Positions 22,586-33,001 of a DNA stretch of 60,000 nucleotides are shown in pieces. The position numbers were made by a program, and so were the translations under genes. This stretch comes from Nematostella vectensis (lineage: Eukaryota > Cnidaria > Anthozoa > Actiniaria > Edwardsiidae): positions 12,446,203 through 12,506,202 of the forward strand of contig NC_064037.1 of NCBI RefSeq assembly GCF_932526225.1. Direction: 5' to 3'. Below the pieces are notes generated by a model. It saw only the letters and a program-made list of their open reading frames with translations, did not search any database and had not been told where the DNA came from. How positions within the stretch are numbered: position 1 is the first letter of the stretch; every line of letters starts with the position of its first letter.

Positions 22586-23460
22586 CTAGAGGTGGGCCTG
22601 CGGGGGGAGGGGAGGGGGTGGTCGTGCATCATTCTCCCCTTGACCGCCTCTTTTACTGAAGAATCGCCAAATCTGGGAGTTTCTGCATATAAATGTACCC
22701 CCCCTCCCCCTCCAACCCCCGCAGCAAATCGTGGACATACGCGTGCTGCGAGTTGTTCCTAAAGCCTGCTTTACACGACGTCTCAACTATGAACGAAAGG
22801 TTTAGAGAAATAATGCATGTGCAGTAGAATTATTTATAACGTCAGCAGATTACCTGGACACTTGGACAGCGGAAGGAAGCGGAATTCGATTCCCCAACCC
22901 CACTCTTTGCGACGCGCGGGTGAAACCGAGGTCAGACATCAAAATTTTAAACAAGATGGCAAAGTTTGTTTTTATCCTCGGTTTCACGCGCGATTCTGAA
23001 GAGTGGGAATAAAGTGGGTAAGGTGAATTTATTTTTCATTTTGTTCTGTATTAATATGCTGTCCACGTTGTCCGCATTTTCACGTTCACAGTTATTAATA
23101 TATATTGTACTCACCTTTTCATTCAACTGGTTTTAGATCGATATCTAAAATGAGCACTTTTTGTTTAGCAAACATTTTTTTAGGAAACGATTTTAAAACA
23201 GACTTTTTTTATAAGAACATCTAATTTTCTGTTGAGGCTGGGCTGTTTTTAAATTCCAGTGATCATATGTTTACCTGAATTATAAGAGTAAGAATTACAC
23301 ATGTCATGTATGGTTGTTATTGTGAACACAATATGATTCTACATGATATAATTGGAATTGTCAAAACGCATACTGGACCTGAAAACAAAAAGTCGTAACC
23401 CTGGTGACGCACGCATAAACAGAAAAAAAGCTATAAATATCTATGCAGGAAAAAAGAAGA
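22586..23460. other. Intergenic stretch after the mosaic gene
   Basis: G-rich and C-rich runs at 22600-22720. A diffuse inverted pair at 22885-22920 and 22977-23005 (CCCACTCTTTGCGACGCGCGGGTGAAACC versus GGTTTCACGCGCGATTCTGAAGAGTGGG) suggests another short MITE at about 22880-23015. No gene supported. Confidence 0.5.
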
Positions 23461-24008
23461 CAATACACCAAAAACTGGAAATCGACTCTGCCAAATTTTC
23501 GTCTTTAATAAGACTTCTTCAGCAGGGTTGGATCCAGGGTAGTTTACGTGAGTTCCGGAACACACTCAAAGTTTTTCGGACCAAGTTATTTTGAACTTAA
23601 ATGGCTTTTTTAAAAATACTCCGATATCCCTAGAAACTATTGGCTTGTCTGTGGAAATCATTCAATCTCCTGTACTTTTGCTTTTTAATTAAATTAAACA
23701 CGTAAAAAGATGCCTTATCGTCGTTATTATTCTTATGCGACTTCACGGAGCGCCCTGGATCACGAGCTTTGGATTTGAGCTTCGATCACTTTTCGGGAAC
23801 CTTCGGAAATCCGTCGGGTAAGATGGGAAAATATTGTCACCAATTTGCAAGCAAGGGGGTGGGTGAGGTGTTATTATAGTTAGCACTGGAACACACTCAA
23901 AACCTCGCGCGATTGGCTGGAAATTTTTTCATTGTGTTGGAACTTACTCAAAACCATTTTTGATTGGCTAACTCACTTGGAAACCACCGCGGAAACTATC
24001 GACAAAAG

Positions 24009-24016
24009 TATAAAAG
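24009..24016 (+). promoter_or_regulatory. TATA box of the hAT transposase
   Basis: TATAAAAG lies 112 bp before the transposase ATG at 24128. Two inverted CCAAT boxes (GATTGG) lie upstream at about 23910 and 23969. The layout is a compact Pol II promoter inside the transposon. Confidence 0.55.
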
Positions 24017-24127
24017 GTCTGTACCTCCCCTAACGGTCTTCTTTCGTTTGCCTTCACTAGAGTCTCAGTACTTGCATCGGAGTTTACGAAGGAATTAGTT
24101 AACAAATTGCACTAGTTTTTACTCTTT

Positions 24128-24364
24128 ATGGCTCGTGCTCCTGTCTGTCGGAAGGAGGATTGTTCTCCCTACGACATTGGCCTAGTCTTCGACAAGATCG
24201 CCAGCTATTCGCCTCAGGACAAGTTGAAATTCATCGAAAATGTATGGAAACCAGGTGAGCTTTTCGATTTCCCAGTGTCAATAGAGAATGGAAAATCTCG
24301 CAAGTTTGTTTTAAACTGGCTAAAGAAATATCCATGGCTAGCCTACTCTAAATATTACAATGGA
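24128..24364 (+). pseudogene. hAT transposase, N-terminal domain (ZMYM1/DUF4371 type)
   Basis: ATG followed by MARAPVCRKEDCSPYDIG and, near the end, KFVLNWLKKYPWLAYSKYYN. This matches the conserved region before the TTF-type zinc finger of hAT transposases related to ZMYM1 proteins. The frame is cut at codon 79 by a nested element; 25878 continues in frame after it. Confidence 0.75.
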
Positions 24365-25877
24365 TCGCCCCATGTAAGGTAATCCAAGAGGCTTCTGGAT
24401 TCTGGATTCCAGGCTCTGGATTCCGGATTCCGACCCTTGGATTCCGGATTCCAGGCACAACTTATATTCCGGGTTCCAACAAAATATTAATGACATTCTA
24501 TTAAAATCATGCAAAACTCTCGACATAGCAATAAACAGAAAATATTAGCGTATCGAAGCGTAATGCTAAAAAGGGACAACTAGTGAAAAGAAACCATTTG
24601 TTTACCATTACATCACTAAGAGATGCATTATACCACTAAGATATGCATCATACTACTAAAATATAATTTATACCACTAAAATATGCGTCACTGGCGTCAC
24701 TGTTTTCTTTACGTCTCGCAACATTTTTCAAAGAGCAAAGGCATTTGGTTGACGTCCAAATTCGAAACCAAGATTCCACGAGGTTACATCCTGCTCAGCC
24801 ACACGCGGTCGCCAGGAAAAAAAAACTTTGCAAAACGGATTCATGGCTTCCGTGACGCGACGCACAATATTTGGGCCGCTTGCATGGCATATTTGGTAGG
24901 AATTCAAGTTGACACATTGAAAATCCTTTCATTCGTAATGCATGCGTTCGCGTTAATGTATCGATAATCAGACAGATATCATAAAAGGGTTGCTCAAACT
25001 CGGGTCTCGGAAATAAAACAATTGATATGGATTAACGTCTGAGTGCAAACTCACTCGCTCTTTTGACGAAAAGTTTCACAGGCACTGAAGGATTATTTCC
25101 ACTTTAGTAATAGGCGATTCCAGCTATAACTGCATATTTTCAATCAGAAATGCCGAGGACTCTACCACAGCCACACGTCAAGGCTAAACGCAAATTTGAC
25201 TTTCTTCGCCTCCTGATTCGTTTGTTGTTGAATGGCTTCCATTCCCGATTGGCTAAGTTTTCGACATTTATATGAAATTCGCTCATTCTAACAAGAACGG
25301 GAGATCAGGCTAAAATGCGTATATCTCCCCTAAAATGCATAATGTTAGAAGGGAGTCCTATTTTATAAGCTTATGGCTTCTCTGGATATCCTTGCCTACT
25401 CAATTTTATGAATTGTAACTCTAATAAGAAAAATACTGGCAAAATAAAACTGTGAACTGTGAGTCTTAACTGGAGAACTTGTTTTGTACTCTTACTAGTG
25501 TTCTTAAGAATGTAAGAATTCTGCCAATTGAAGCTAATTAGACCGGAAAAAGTTGTACAATGATCGACAATGAGTTTTCAATCAATTTTGCTAAACACTA
25601 ACCAGACACACCTCCTCATTAGAAATGCAAATAAAGGCATGGGCTTGAGGAACATCGTGGCACTTTACTCGGCTACTCAATCTTCATCTTCGCTTGTGTG
25701 GTAATTGTGGGATTTTTTTAAGTCATTAATTTGAATGAAAAGTATGGATTCCGGATTTCGAAACTATTTGGATTCTGGATTCCAGACTGTGGATTCCGGA
25801 TTCCAATCTCTGGATTCCGGATTCCAAGGGCCCTAACAACCTGGATTCCGGATTCTGGATTACCTTACATGGGGCGA
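24365..25877. mobile_element. Nested DNA transposon, 1513 bp, perfect 22-bp TIR, 6-bp TSD
   Basis: TIRs begin TCGCCCCATGTAAGGTAATC and are perfect complements over 22 bp. AATGGA is duplicated at 24359-24364 and 25878-25883. Subterminal regions on both sides consist of repeated GGATTCCGGATTCC-type motifs (24395-24475 and 25740-25860). No transposase is seen. Removing the element and one duplication leaves the hAT frame continuous, which proves the insertion point. Confidence 0.92.
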
Positions 25878-26159
25878 AATGGAGTGTTTTGCTTAGCTTG
25901 TGTTTGTTTCGGAGTTCAGTGTGGGCGAAACGCTAATAAGTTAGACAAATTATTGAAGTCTTCTCTTACAAATTGGACTTCGGCCGCTTCGTGCTTTACA
26001 AAACACGCGCAAGGAAATTGTGAAACTCACAAATTTTCTATGATTGCTATAGAAGAATTTAAGAAAATGATGCGAACAGACGCTGTCCCGATAAATCTGC
26101 AGTTAAATAACATCGTTCAACAGCAAATTGCTAGAAACCGTGAGATCCTTTTTAATTAG
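25878..26159 (+). pseudogene. hAT transposase, zinc-finger and start of DUF4371 region
   Basis: Continues the interrupted frame: NGVFCLACVCFG, then LTNWTSAASCFTKHAQGNC, ETHKFSMIAIEEF and NNIVQQQIARNREILFN, then stop. FC..C...F and the W..A...f..H....H pattern are typical of TTF-type zinc fingers in hAT proteins. The catalytic core that should follow is absent. Confidence 0.75.
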
Positions 26160-26185
26160 AATTTTGTAACTATTACAGACAGGAC

Positions 26186-26563
26186 ATGCCAAATTATATA
26201 GGTTTACAGGCAGAGCTTTTATTATGGGAGAGATTATGGAAGGGGAGGGATAACAGAGGAGAAGTGATTCCAGACACTCTCAAGGCTACACTGGAGGATA
26301 TTGACAAAGATGCATATGTCAATATTTATTTCATGTTAAAGATCCTGATCACACTTCCAATTTCATCTGCTTCTTGTGAGAGATCCATTTCATCCCTTCG
26401 AAATCTTAAAACCTATTTGATAAGCACAATGATTGAGGACAGATTGAATGGGCTGGCACTAATGTATACCCACAAAGACATGGATTTAGACCTGGACAGA
26501 ATAATAGATTTATTTGCTCAATTGCACCCTAGGAGAATGAGAATGGCAAACATATTAACTTAA
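26186..26563 (+). pseudogene. hAT C-terminal dimerisation domain
   Basis: A different frame from the preceding piece. Contains YFMLKILITLPISSASCERS then ISSLRNLKTYLISTM and EDRLNGLALMYTHKDM, the signature of the hAT family dimerisation domain. Roughly 400 residues of the normal protein are missing between this and 26159 by comparison with family layout. Confidence 0.85.
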
Positions 26564-27426
26564 ATTTTTGCACCATCTGTTTCTAGAGGGCTTGTGAGTT
26601 ATGTTCCATCTGGGTCTTACCCTTAAACTGATGGAGAACAGCTACAGAAACTCAAACTGGTGCCTGTATAACTTTCTTAAAAAGTCATTTCTAGATGTTT
26701 TTTTTTATTTAGTGATGATTTCAATTTTTCTATTGACACTGGGATTTCATGTTAAGCTCAAATGGTTTACAAACATTTCCCTGGGCTCCAGAAGCTGCAG
26801 TTTCAAAGGATAAAAAAGGGGAGTATTTTTCAAATTATATATATATTTTATAATCATTTAGTACTTCTTTCTTTTAAACTATGGTAACAATGTTGGATTT
26901 TTCTCCAGAGCTCCAGTTACTGCAGTCCCCAAGGATGGAAAAGGGGAGTTTTTATTCAAATTATATTGTCTATAATTTGTACATATCTTTTGTATATGAC
27001 ATATGAGATTAATATTTGATTTTTTTTTTTCTTATTATCTTGAAAACTCCTGGTGCAAGGACCAACCACAGGCTTGCCATCTATAAGTACCATTTTTCCT
27101 TCTCCTGCTCAAAGACAGTTAGGCAGCTATATTGGACATAGACCAGTGGCACTGGTTTGGATACCAGATATTTTTTGTAGAGCAAGGTGTTCCATGTACC
27201 ACCTTCAACAAAATAAAACTTTTTTTGCCTTTATGATAGCATGTTTTTTTGTCTTTTTGGGGTAATTAACTTTTCTGAAAATGCAGAAAATGGCATTTAT
27301 AGAGCTTGAAATTTCAAATTTTCTTGGGGGAGCATGCCCCCAAACACCCCTATTGTTGGTGTTTCGGTGGAAACTACTCACCCAAAAACCTGGATCCACC
27401 CCTGTTCAGGGCAGACTCCAGCAGAC

Positions 27427-27449
27427 TTCAGGGCAGTCTGCCCTGAAGG
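27427..27449. other. Perfect 23-bp palindrome
   Basis: CTTCAGGGCAG, one T, CTGCCCTGAAG at the junction between the hAT end and the right outer arm. Probably a relic of the insertion or of the outer element's end. Confidence 0.7.
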
Positions 27450-27589
27450 AGTCTTATTAAAGACGAAAATTTGGCAGATTCGATTTCCAGTTTTTGGTGT
27501 ATTGTATTCATTGTTCTGGTACGAGATCGCGACAGTTCAGGAAAAAAGAAGTATAGAGCTAAAACCATCAATGAGCTGGTTTTAGAAAT

Positions 27590-28350
27590 GCCAAAGAAAC
27601 CTGGAAAAAATAGTACACCCTTTTACTGGTGCGGCGAAAAAGGACTTTAACGTAATTCTTGAAGCCTTCTTCAGCTACTTTAAGGCACAACGTCAATATC
27701 TTCAACTGCGCTATCGGTCCACGAGGAAAGCACGGCTTACCACAACGAAGTCGGTCCTCTTGATTATGAATTTAGCATTCCTGAGGTGAAAAATGCTTTG
27801 AAGAGATTGAAAAAAGGGAAAGCTCCAGGGTATAATGATATACTTAAAGTTCTTAAAACCTTTCACTTATATCAATCTAGCCAAAACAAAGCATAAACTT
27901 TCAAATTCTGAAAAGGGAATTGAATTTGATTGAAATTTGAATTTTCTACAGATCTTTGACAATTTTCCTGGCCGCGCGAAAGGAGATTGAATCGAGTGAA
28001 TAATATTTGGCGGGAAAATCTGAAACAACGTATTTTCCTTAAATCTGTTAAAATTCAGAGACGGGAATACTACAAAATATTGGCAAATTGTTTTCTATTG
28101 CGAAGCTAACCACAATGAAGCGAATAATAATTTAAAGTCAAGAATTGTATGCGAAAAAAGAAGACGATATCTTGGAAAATGTGAAGTCCTATAAATATCT
28201 TGGGCTCACTTTCAGCGCACAGGATCCTTTGTTTGGCTATGAATGAGATAAAAAAGAAGACCTCTATCAACTTAAGCAATGGGTAAAAACTTTTTAACCG
28301 GCGTTAAACTGACTTGCGGCTCTTTGATACTCTAGTGAAGCCAATACTTT
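27590..28350 (+). pseudogene. Highly decayed reverse-transcriptase-type relic
   Basis: Two short recognisable pieces: PEVKNALKRLKKGKAPGYND (27780-27840), matching the KAPG.D motif of LINE reverse transcriptases, and ENVKSYKYLGLTFSAQ (about 28176-28223), matching the YLG motif downstream of the palm. Frames between are broken. Confidence 0.6.
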
Positions 28351-28603
28351 TGTATGTTTGCGAAGTTTGAGGAATTGAGAAGGTGCAGAATGGGCACGAC
28401 CCCGTTGACCTGTTTTGAAGCGGAGCCACATAACCTAAGAAAAAGTGGTATATAAGAAAAATATGGTATGAAATATTGGTAACCCATCGACTCTAGTTTT
28501 CATGTCTGTCCGTCCGTCCCCAAAAAGCATCGCATGACAACCAAACTTGGCAGGTGTCATGTATGTGTCAGAGGGAGGTGCAAAACTGTGGTCACGTGAT
28601 TTT

Positions 28604-28774
28604 TGACGTCATCGATGACGTCACTAGCAGCAAAAAATATGCTGACGTCATACTTCAAAAAGGAAACATCGTATTGCGGCCTAACCCGGTTAGGTGAAAT
28701 GATTACAGAAATGTAGGTGTCAAGGGAGATGCAACAATATGGTCACATGTTGTGTGACGTCATCGATGACGTCA
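28604..28774. promoter_or_regulatory. Two 20-bp palindromes, each a back-to-back pair of CRE motifs
   Basis: The perfect palindrome TGACGTCATCGATGACGTCA occurs at 28604-28623 and 28755-28774, within a roughly 151-bp unit repeated twice with divergence. TGACGTCA is the canonical CREB/ATF site. A TATA box follows at 28820. Confidence 0.75.
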
Positions 28775-28819
28775 TTAAAAGCAAAACTATTCCGATTTCA
28801 TTAAACACGAGCTTCCGGG

Positions 28820-28827
28820 TATAAAAG
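28820..28827 (+). promoter_or_regulatory. TATA box
   Basis: TATAAAAG lies 45 bp downstream of the second CRE palindrome and just before an ATG-rich region (first ATG about 28849). It could drive the short ORF at 28849-29327 and, further on, the LINE at 29493. Whether these form one element is inference. Confidence 0.5.
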
Positions 28828-28848
28828 GCTTGGCTCCGCCCAAAAAAA

Positions 28849-29327
28849 TGGCAGCTTTTTTTAAATTCAAAATGGCGGGTCAGAAGCAAGAAATGGGGGA
28901 GCGTTATCTAGAATATCGAAGAATATCGTTTAAAATGGAAATTAAATATAATTTAACGAGTAAAACAATCAATACATCCAGTTTATTTAATCACACATCA
29001 CCCATAAGTCGTCTTTCCAACGCGTTTTTCGCGAAATTCGCGCCTAAACGAGCTGACGAACCAAAAAAAAATGGCCGTTTAGACTCCGACCCAGCTTTTA
29101 CTTTTCCATACGAACACGAGAACCTAAACATCTTCAAAAGCACTACTTCATATCGTATTTATAAGTACAGTTGTAGTATAGAAAGATCCAATCGGATATG
29201 TAAAAAGACATTTCTGACATCTTCCCACCCTCCCTTAATTTTTTTTTTTTTGCTTACAGTACTCTATGAGATATGCCTGTTAACCTTCTTAGGTGAGGAG
29301 TCTAGGGAAAAATACATTCAAGCCTGA
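28849..29327 (+). CDS. Short ORF downstream of the TATA module, unrecognised
   Basis: About 159 codons, starting MAAFFKFKMAGQKQ. Moderately basic, with a hydrophobic stretch near the end (FFFLLTVLYEICLLTFLG) partly from a T run. No family recognised. It may be the 5' region of a TE rather than a gene. Confidence 0.2.
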
Positions 29328-29492
29328 GTGCCCACGTTTTTAGGCCGCTCAACAAGATACATGATGTTCTCTTGTCGGATGAATAACGAGTGCCAACGAT
29401 GTCCATTTAGGTTGGCTCCTTAAATACACCGCTTTGAGTAAAAGAATGTCATAATAGAACCAAATATTTGCTTTGTTTTTGAGAATCCATTT

Positions 29493-32400
29493 TTGTATCA
29501 AAGACACGTAGCAAATTGTATGGGAACCAGCGTTGGTTACTTAGTACCTGGTTTGCTTGAGACAACCGCGTTTTGGCAAGCTGTGGGGATGCCCAATTTT
29601 TCGAGCTCCCTCTTGGACTCCTTCGCTATGGTCCAATGTTCAAACCAGTTCTCGTGTCTTGATTCCTCTGATACCACTCTGGGCCCTCCTCTCCTTTCTT
29701 CGTCTCCTGGCGATCAGCAGTATTCACCCGACTCCACAACATCATGTTCTCAATCATCTAAACCTATAAGGAAGCACTCCCTGTCTATTTTGACAGTTAA
29801 TTGTCGAAGTTTGAGAAGTGAGAGGAAGAGATGTGAACTTCAGTCCCTTGTGGATACCTTCAAACCTGATATCATCAATGCCACTGAAACTCATATTGAC
29901 GACAATGTCCTTACAGCTGAACTAGGGCTTCAGGGTTATGAAATCTATCGTCAAGACAGGAAATGTGGAGGTGGAGGTGTTCTGGTTGCAACAAAGCAGG
30001 ATTCTATTATATCTTCTAGAATCCACTCACTTGAGGATGAACATGTTGAGTCTGTATGGTGCAAAATTGAAATTGCTGGCACCAAGCCATTATATAATGG
30101 GTGTATGTACAGAACCCCAGACCGCCAGCCCGAGTCTATTTACTACCTAGACTCAACATTGAACAAAATCACATCAAGCCCTTGTTTGCCTAACGTCCTA
30201 GTCACTGGAGATTTTAATCTACCTGATATCTCCTGGGACTGCACGGACTGTGAGAATAAATATATTGTTAAGGCTAACCCCCAATATGGAGTTCTGGTTA
30301 ATCAAGCCTTTATTGATACCATCCATGAACATTCTCTGTCCCAAGGTGTAACAGAGCCAACTAGAGAAAACAACATCCTCGATCTGGTGCTGACAACTAA
30401 TCCGGATCTGATCTCCAGGACTGAGGTGCTCAATGGCATGAGTGACCACAGCATAGTCCTTTCCACTGTCAATCTAAAAACACGTACACCCAAGAAAAAA
30501 CCCCGCAAGGTTTTCTTCTATAAGAAGGCTGATGTCTATGGTCTAAGGGCAGCCGTTGCTAATGCACTAGCCCCTGATTGGCAGGAATGGGACCAGCCTA
30601 TTGAAACATACTGGGCTTTTTTCAAGGACACGCTTTCTAGCATTATGGACATTTATATCCCTCACAAGCATTTATCTGGTCGTTGGAATGTACCCTGGAT
30701 GACCGGCGAAATCAGAAGAGCCATTAGGAAGAAGCAAAGGCTCTACAATAGGGCCAAAACCACACAACGCCAGTCTGACTGGATGAAATTTAAAAAGCTC
30801 AGAGCCAAAGTCAAAGAACAATTAAGAGAATCATATCACTCATATATTGCCAACCTGCTCGAACCTCCAGAACAAGACAAAAAGCCATCTATGGGTAAAC
30901 GATTTTGGTCCTTTGTCAAGTCTAGGCGCAGGGATACGGTGGGAGTTGCTGGTTTACGAGAAACGCCTGATGGCAATGTCATCACAGACAGCAAGACCAA
31001 AGCTGAGATTTTAAGCAATCAATTCAAATCAGTTTTTACAGTTGAGGACACATCCAACCTCCCAGTGCTGCCTACATCACCCTTCCCTGACATCGCCGAT
31101 CTGCAGTTTGACACACGTGGTATTGCTAAGCTCCTAAAGAGTGTTGATGTGCACAAAGCTAGTGGACCCGATCAAATCCCTTGTTGGATACTAAAAACTG
31201 CAGCTGAAGAGCTAGCCCCCTTTTTGCAAAAGCTGTTCACCTACTCACTTCTTACTGGGCAGATTCCCAAGGATTGGTGCAATGCTAACATTCATGCAAT
31301 TTTTAAGAAAGGGAATAAGTCCCTAGCTTCTAACTATCGTCCTATATCTTTAACGTCAATCACTTGTAAAATCATGGAACACATTTTGTTTCGCCACCTA
31401 ATGTCCCATCTCGACAGCAATAATATCCTCCTACATATACAACATGGCTTCAGGAAAAAGTATTCCTGCGAGACGCAACTTATCACTGTGCTCCACGAAC
31501 TGTGTTACAATCTTGACCAAGGAAACCAAACTGACTGCATTCTACTTGATTTCTCAAAGGCTTTTGATAGGGTTGCCCATGGGCGTCTGCTTCAGAAACT
31601 TGATTTTTACGGTATCCGTGGAGAGCCACTTACGTGGGTCAGGTCTTGGCTAATCCACAGAAATCAAACAGTTGTTGTAGAGGGGGAGACATCAAAATCA
31701 ACCAGAGTCACATCAGGGGTCCCCCAAGGGACTGTCCTGGGACCACTGATGTTCCTCTTGTTCATCAATGACATCAACTCAGGGATTACTTCACGTATTA
31801 GACTTTTTGCGGATGACACCATCTTATATGGCCTAATCGAAGGCCCACAGAGTGCAGCAGTTATTCAGAAAGACCTTGATCTCCTTTTTAAATGGTCTAA
31901 AACATGGCAAATGTCATTCAACGCCGACAAGTGTAATATTATCAGAATACATAGATCCAAGTCTCCCATTGTTTATAATTACACGCTGGGTGGGACTCCA
32001 TTAAAAGCTGTTCAGAGCCACCCATACTTGGGTGTAGAGTTGTCCTCAAATCTGAACTGGAACACTCATGTCACTAATATTGTTGGAAAGGCTAACAAAT
32101 CACTCGGTTTTATAAGGAGAAATCTTGGGGCTTGCCCTGATTTTGTTCGAGAAATAGCGTACACTACCCTCGTGCGCCCACGTGTGGAATTTGCTTCTAG
32201 TGTGTGGGATCCACATGTCCAGAAGCAAATAAAGGACCTAGAGAGCGTACAAAGGAGAGCGGCAAGATTCGCAAAGAACTGCTACATTTATGAACCAGGG
32301 ACTGTGACAGGCTTACTAAAAGAACTCAAATGGCCCTCCCTCCAGCTACGAAGGAAGATGGCGAGACTTACTATGTTCTACAAAATGGTGTATGGCCTTG

Positions 32401-32621
32401 TAAACATAAATATTCCCAAAGATCTCCTACAAACTCGCAAGCAATCTACTCGCTCCTCTCACCCCAAGAGGTTCATAAACCTGCCTTCGAACACAAATAC
32501 TTCTAAATTTAGCTTTTTAACCCGCTCGCTTAAAGAGTGGAACTTACTGCCAAATAACATAATAGAGGCACCAACTCTTGCTAAATTTAAGGAGCTGTTA
32601 TCCAGTGAATTTTGCATATAA
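29493..32621 (+). CDS. LINE ORF2: apurinic endonuclease plus reverse transcriptase
   Basis: The endonuclease domain covers residues about 97-330: TVNCRSLRSERK (Asn about 103), INATETHIDD (Glu about 132), VTGDFNLPDISW (Asp about 240, Asn about 242) and MSDHSIV (Asp and His about 318-319). The reverse transcriptase covers about residues 575-860: [41 protein letters not shown] and the catalytic FADDTILYG at about residue 771. The C-terminus has the usual LINE motif (FINLPSNTN, LTRSLKEWNLLPNNI). The order fits L2/CR1-type elements. The ORF is uninterrupted and all key residues are present, so this copy may be recent. The first about 95 residues are not conserved; the true start could be later or further upstream. 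Confidence 0.93.
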   Translation: MYQRHVANCMGTSVGYLVPGLLETTAFWQAVGMPNFSSSLLDSFAMVQCSNQFSCLDSSDTTLGPPLLSSSPGDQQYSPDSTTSCSQSSKPIRKHSLSILTVNCRSLRSERKRCELQSLVDTFKPDIINATETHIDDNVLTAELGLQGYEIYRQDRKCGGGGVLVATKQDSIISSRIHSLEDEHVESVWCKIEIAGTKPLYNGCMYRTPDRQPESIYYLDSTLNKITSSPCLPNVLVTGDFNLPDISWDCTDCENKYIVKANPQYGVLVNQAFIDTIHEHSLSQGVTEPTRENNILDLVLTTNPDLISRTEVLNGMSDHSIVLSTVNLKTRTPKKKPRKVFFYKKADVYGLRAAVANALAPDWQEWDQPIETYWAFFKDTLSSIMDIYIPHKHLSGRWNVPWMTGEIRRAIRKKQRLYNRAKTTQRQSDWMKFKKLRAKVKEQLRESYHSYIANLLEPPEQDKKPSMGKRFWSFVKSRRRDTVGVAGLRETPDGNVITDSKTKAEILSNQFKSVFTVEDTSNLPVLPTSPFPDIADLQFDTRGIAKLLKSVDVHKASGPDQIPCWILKTAAEELAPFLQKLFTYSLLTGQIPKDWCNANIHAIFKKGNKSLASNYRPISLTSITCKIMEHILFRHLMSHLDSNNILLHIQHGFRKKYSCETQLITVLHELCYNLDQGNQTDCILLDFSKAFDRVAHGRLLQKLDFYGIRGEPLTWVRSWLIHRNQTVVVEGETSKSTRVTSGVPQGTVLGPLMFLLFINDINSGITSRIRLFADDTILYGLIEGPQSAAVIQKDLDLLFKWSKTWQMSFNADKCNIIRIHRSKSPIVYNYTLGGTPLKAVQSHPYLGVELSSNLNWNTHVTNIVGKANKSLGFIRRNLGACPDFVREIAYTTLVRPRVEFASSVWDPHVQKQIKDLESVQRRAARFAKNCYIYEPGTVTGLLKELKWPSLQLRRKMARLTMFYKMVYGLVNINIPKDLLQTRKQSTRSSHPKRFINLPSNTNTSKFSFLTRSLKEWNLLPNNIIEAPTLAKFKELLSSEFCI

Positions 32622-32775
32622 TGTTAAAATGAAGAGACAGTAGTGTTACATTATTACTTTATTTTGTATTCTTTTTCCTTTTACATTTATTTCATTTCCT
32701 TTTGTTATTGTAATTTTATATATCCGCCTCATGCTCACGCTTTGCGGATTACAATATATAAATATATAAAGTTCT
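29493..32775 (+). mobile_element. L2/CR1-like LINE with intact ORF2
   Basis: A 1042-codon ORF with endonuclease and reverse transcriptase, followed by a 3' tail ending in ATATATAAATATATAAAG. No ORF1 is obvious upstream. A 5' limit and target duplication could not be fixed. Confidence 0.85.
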
Positions 32776-32821
32776 GCTGGAGTACGAGTACAAATCTCCT
32801 TTGAACTCATTTATACTTATA

Positions 32822-33001
32822 GCAGGACCGCGACGACGGGGAAATCGCAAGCTGAAAAGGCTACGGCCATCAAGCCTGCCTGTCAAGAATAACAAACAAA
32901 GACTGAGCAATGAGTCCAGTGATAACAAGAGTAAAAGCAGATCCCAATCTAAAGAGCAGATCACATTTGTCTTAAGAAAAGTTTTTCATCATTATAACTA
33001 A
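32822..33001 (+). CDS. Candidate exon, Ser/Lys/Arg-rich, ends in stop
   Basis: After TTTATACTTATAG a frame reads GPRRRGNRKLKRLRPSSLP, then NNKQRLSNESSDNKSKSRSQ and SKEQITFVLRK to a TAA at 32999. The composition looks like a cytoplasmic or nuclear basic tail. It starts about 45 bp after the LINE tail. No domain recognised; coding status uncertain. Confidence 0.3.
   Translation, partial: AGPRRRGNRKLKRLRPSSLPVKNNKQRLSNESSDNKSKSRSQSKEQITFVLRKVFHHYN

Larger units (their letters stand above)
23523..27404 (+). mobile_element. Decayed hAT DNA transposon
   Basis: Ends CAGGGTTGGATCCAGG and CCTGGATCCACCCCTG form a 16-bp TIR of hAT type. Coding pieces on the + strand are the N-terminal domain (24128-24364), a continuation after a nested insertion (25878-26159), and the C-terminal dimerisation domain (26186-26563). 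The central catalytic core is missing. An exact 8-bp duplication was not found. Confidence 0.8.
23461..27504. mobile_element. Outer inverted-repeat element split by a hAT insertion
   Basis: Left arm 23461-23523 and right arm 27443-27504 are inverted copies containing CAATACACCA, AAAACTGGAAATCGA and CTGCCAAATTTTCGTCTTTA. The hAT element fills nearly all the space between them. A related fragment without pairing is at 43858-43905. Sequence beyond the arms was not resolved. Confidence 0.65.

Noticed and set aside
23352-23594. 80-codon basic ORF
   Set aside because: It crosses the boundary of the outer inverted arm and the hAT end, so it is a chimera of two elements.
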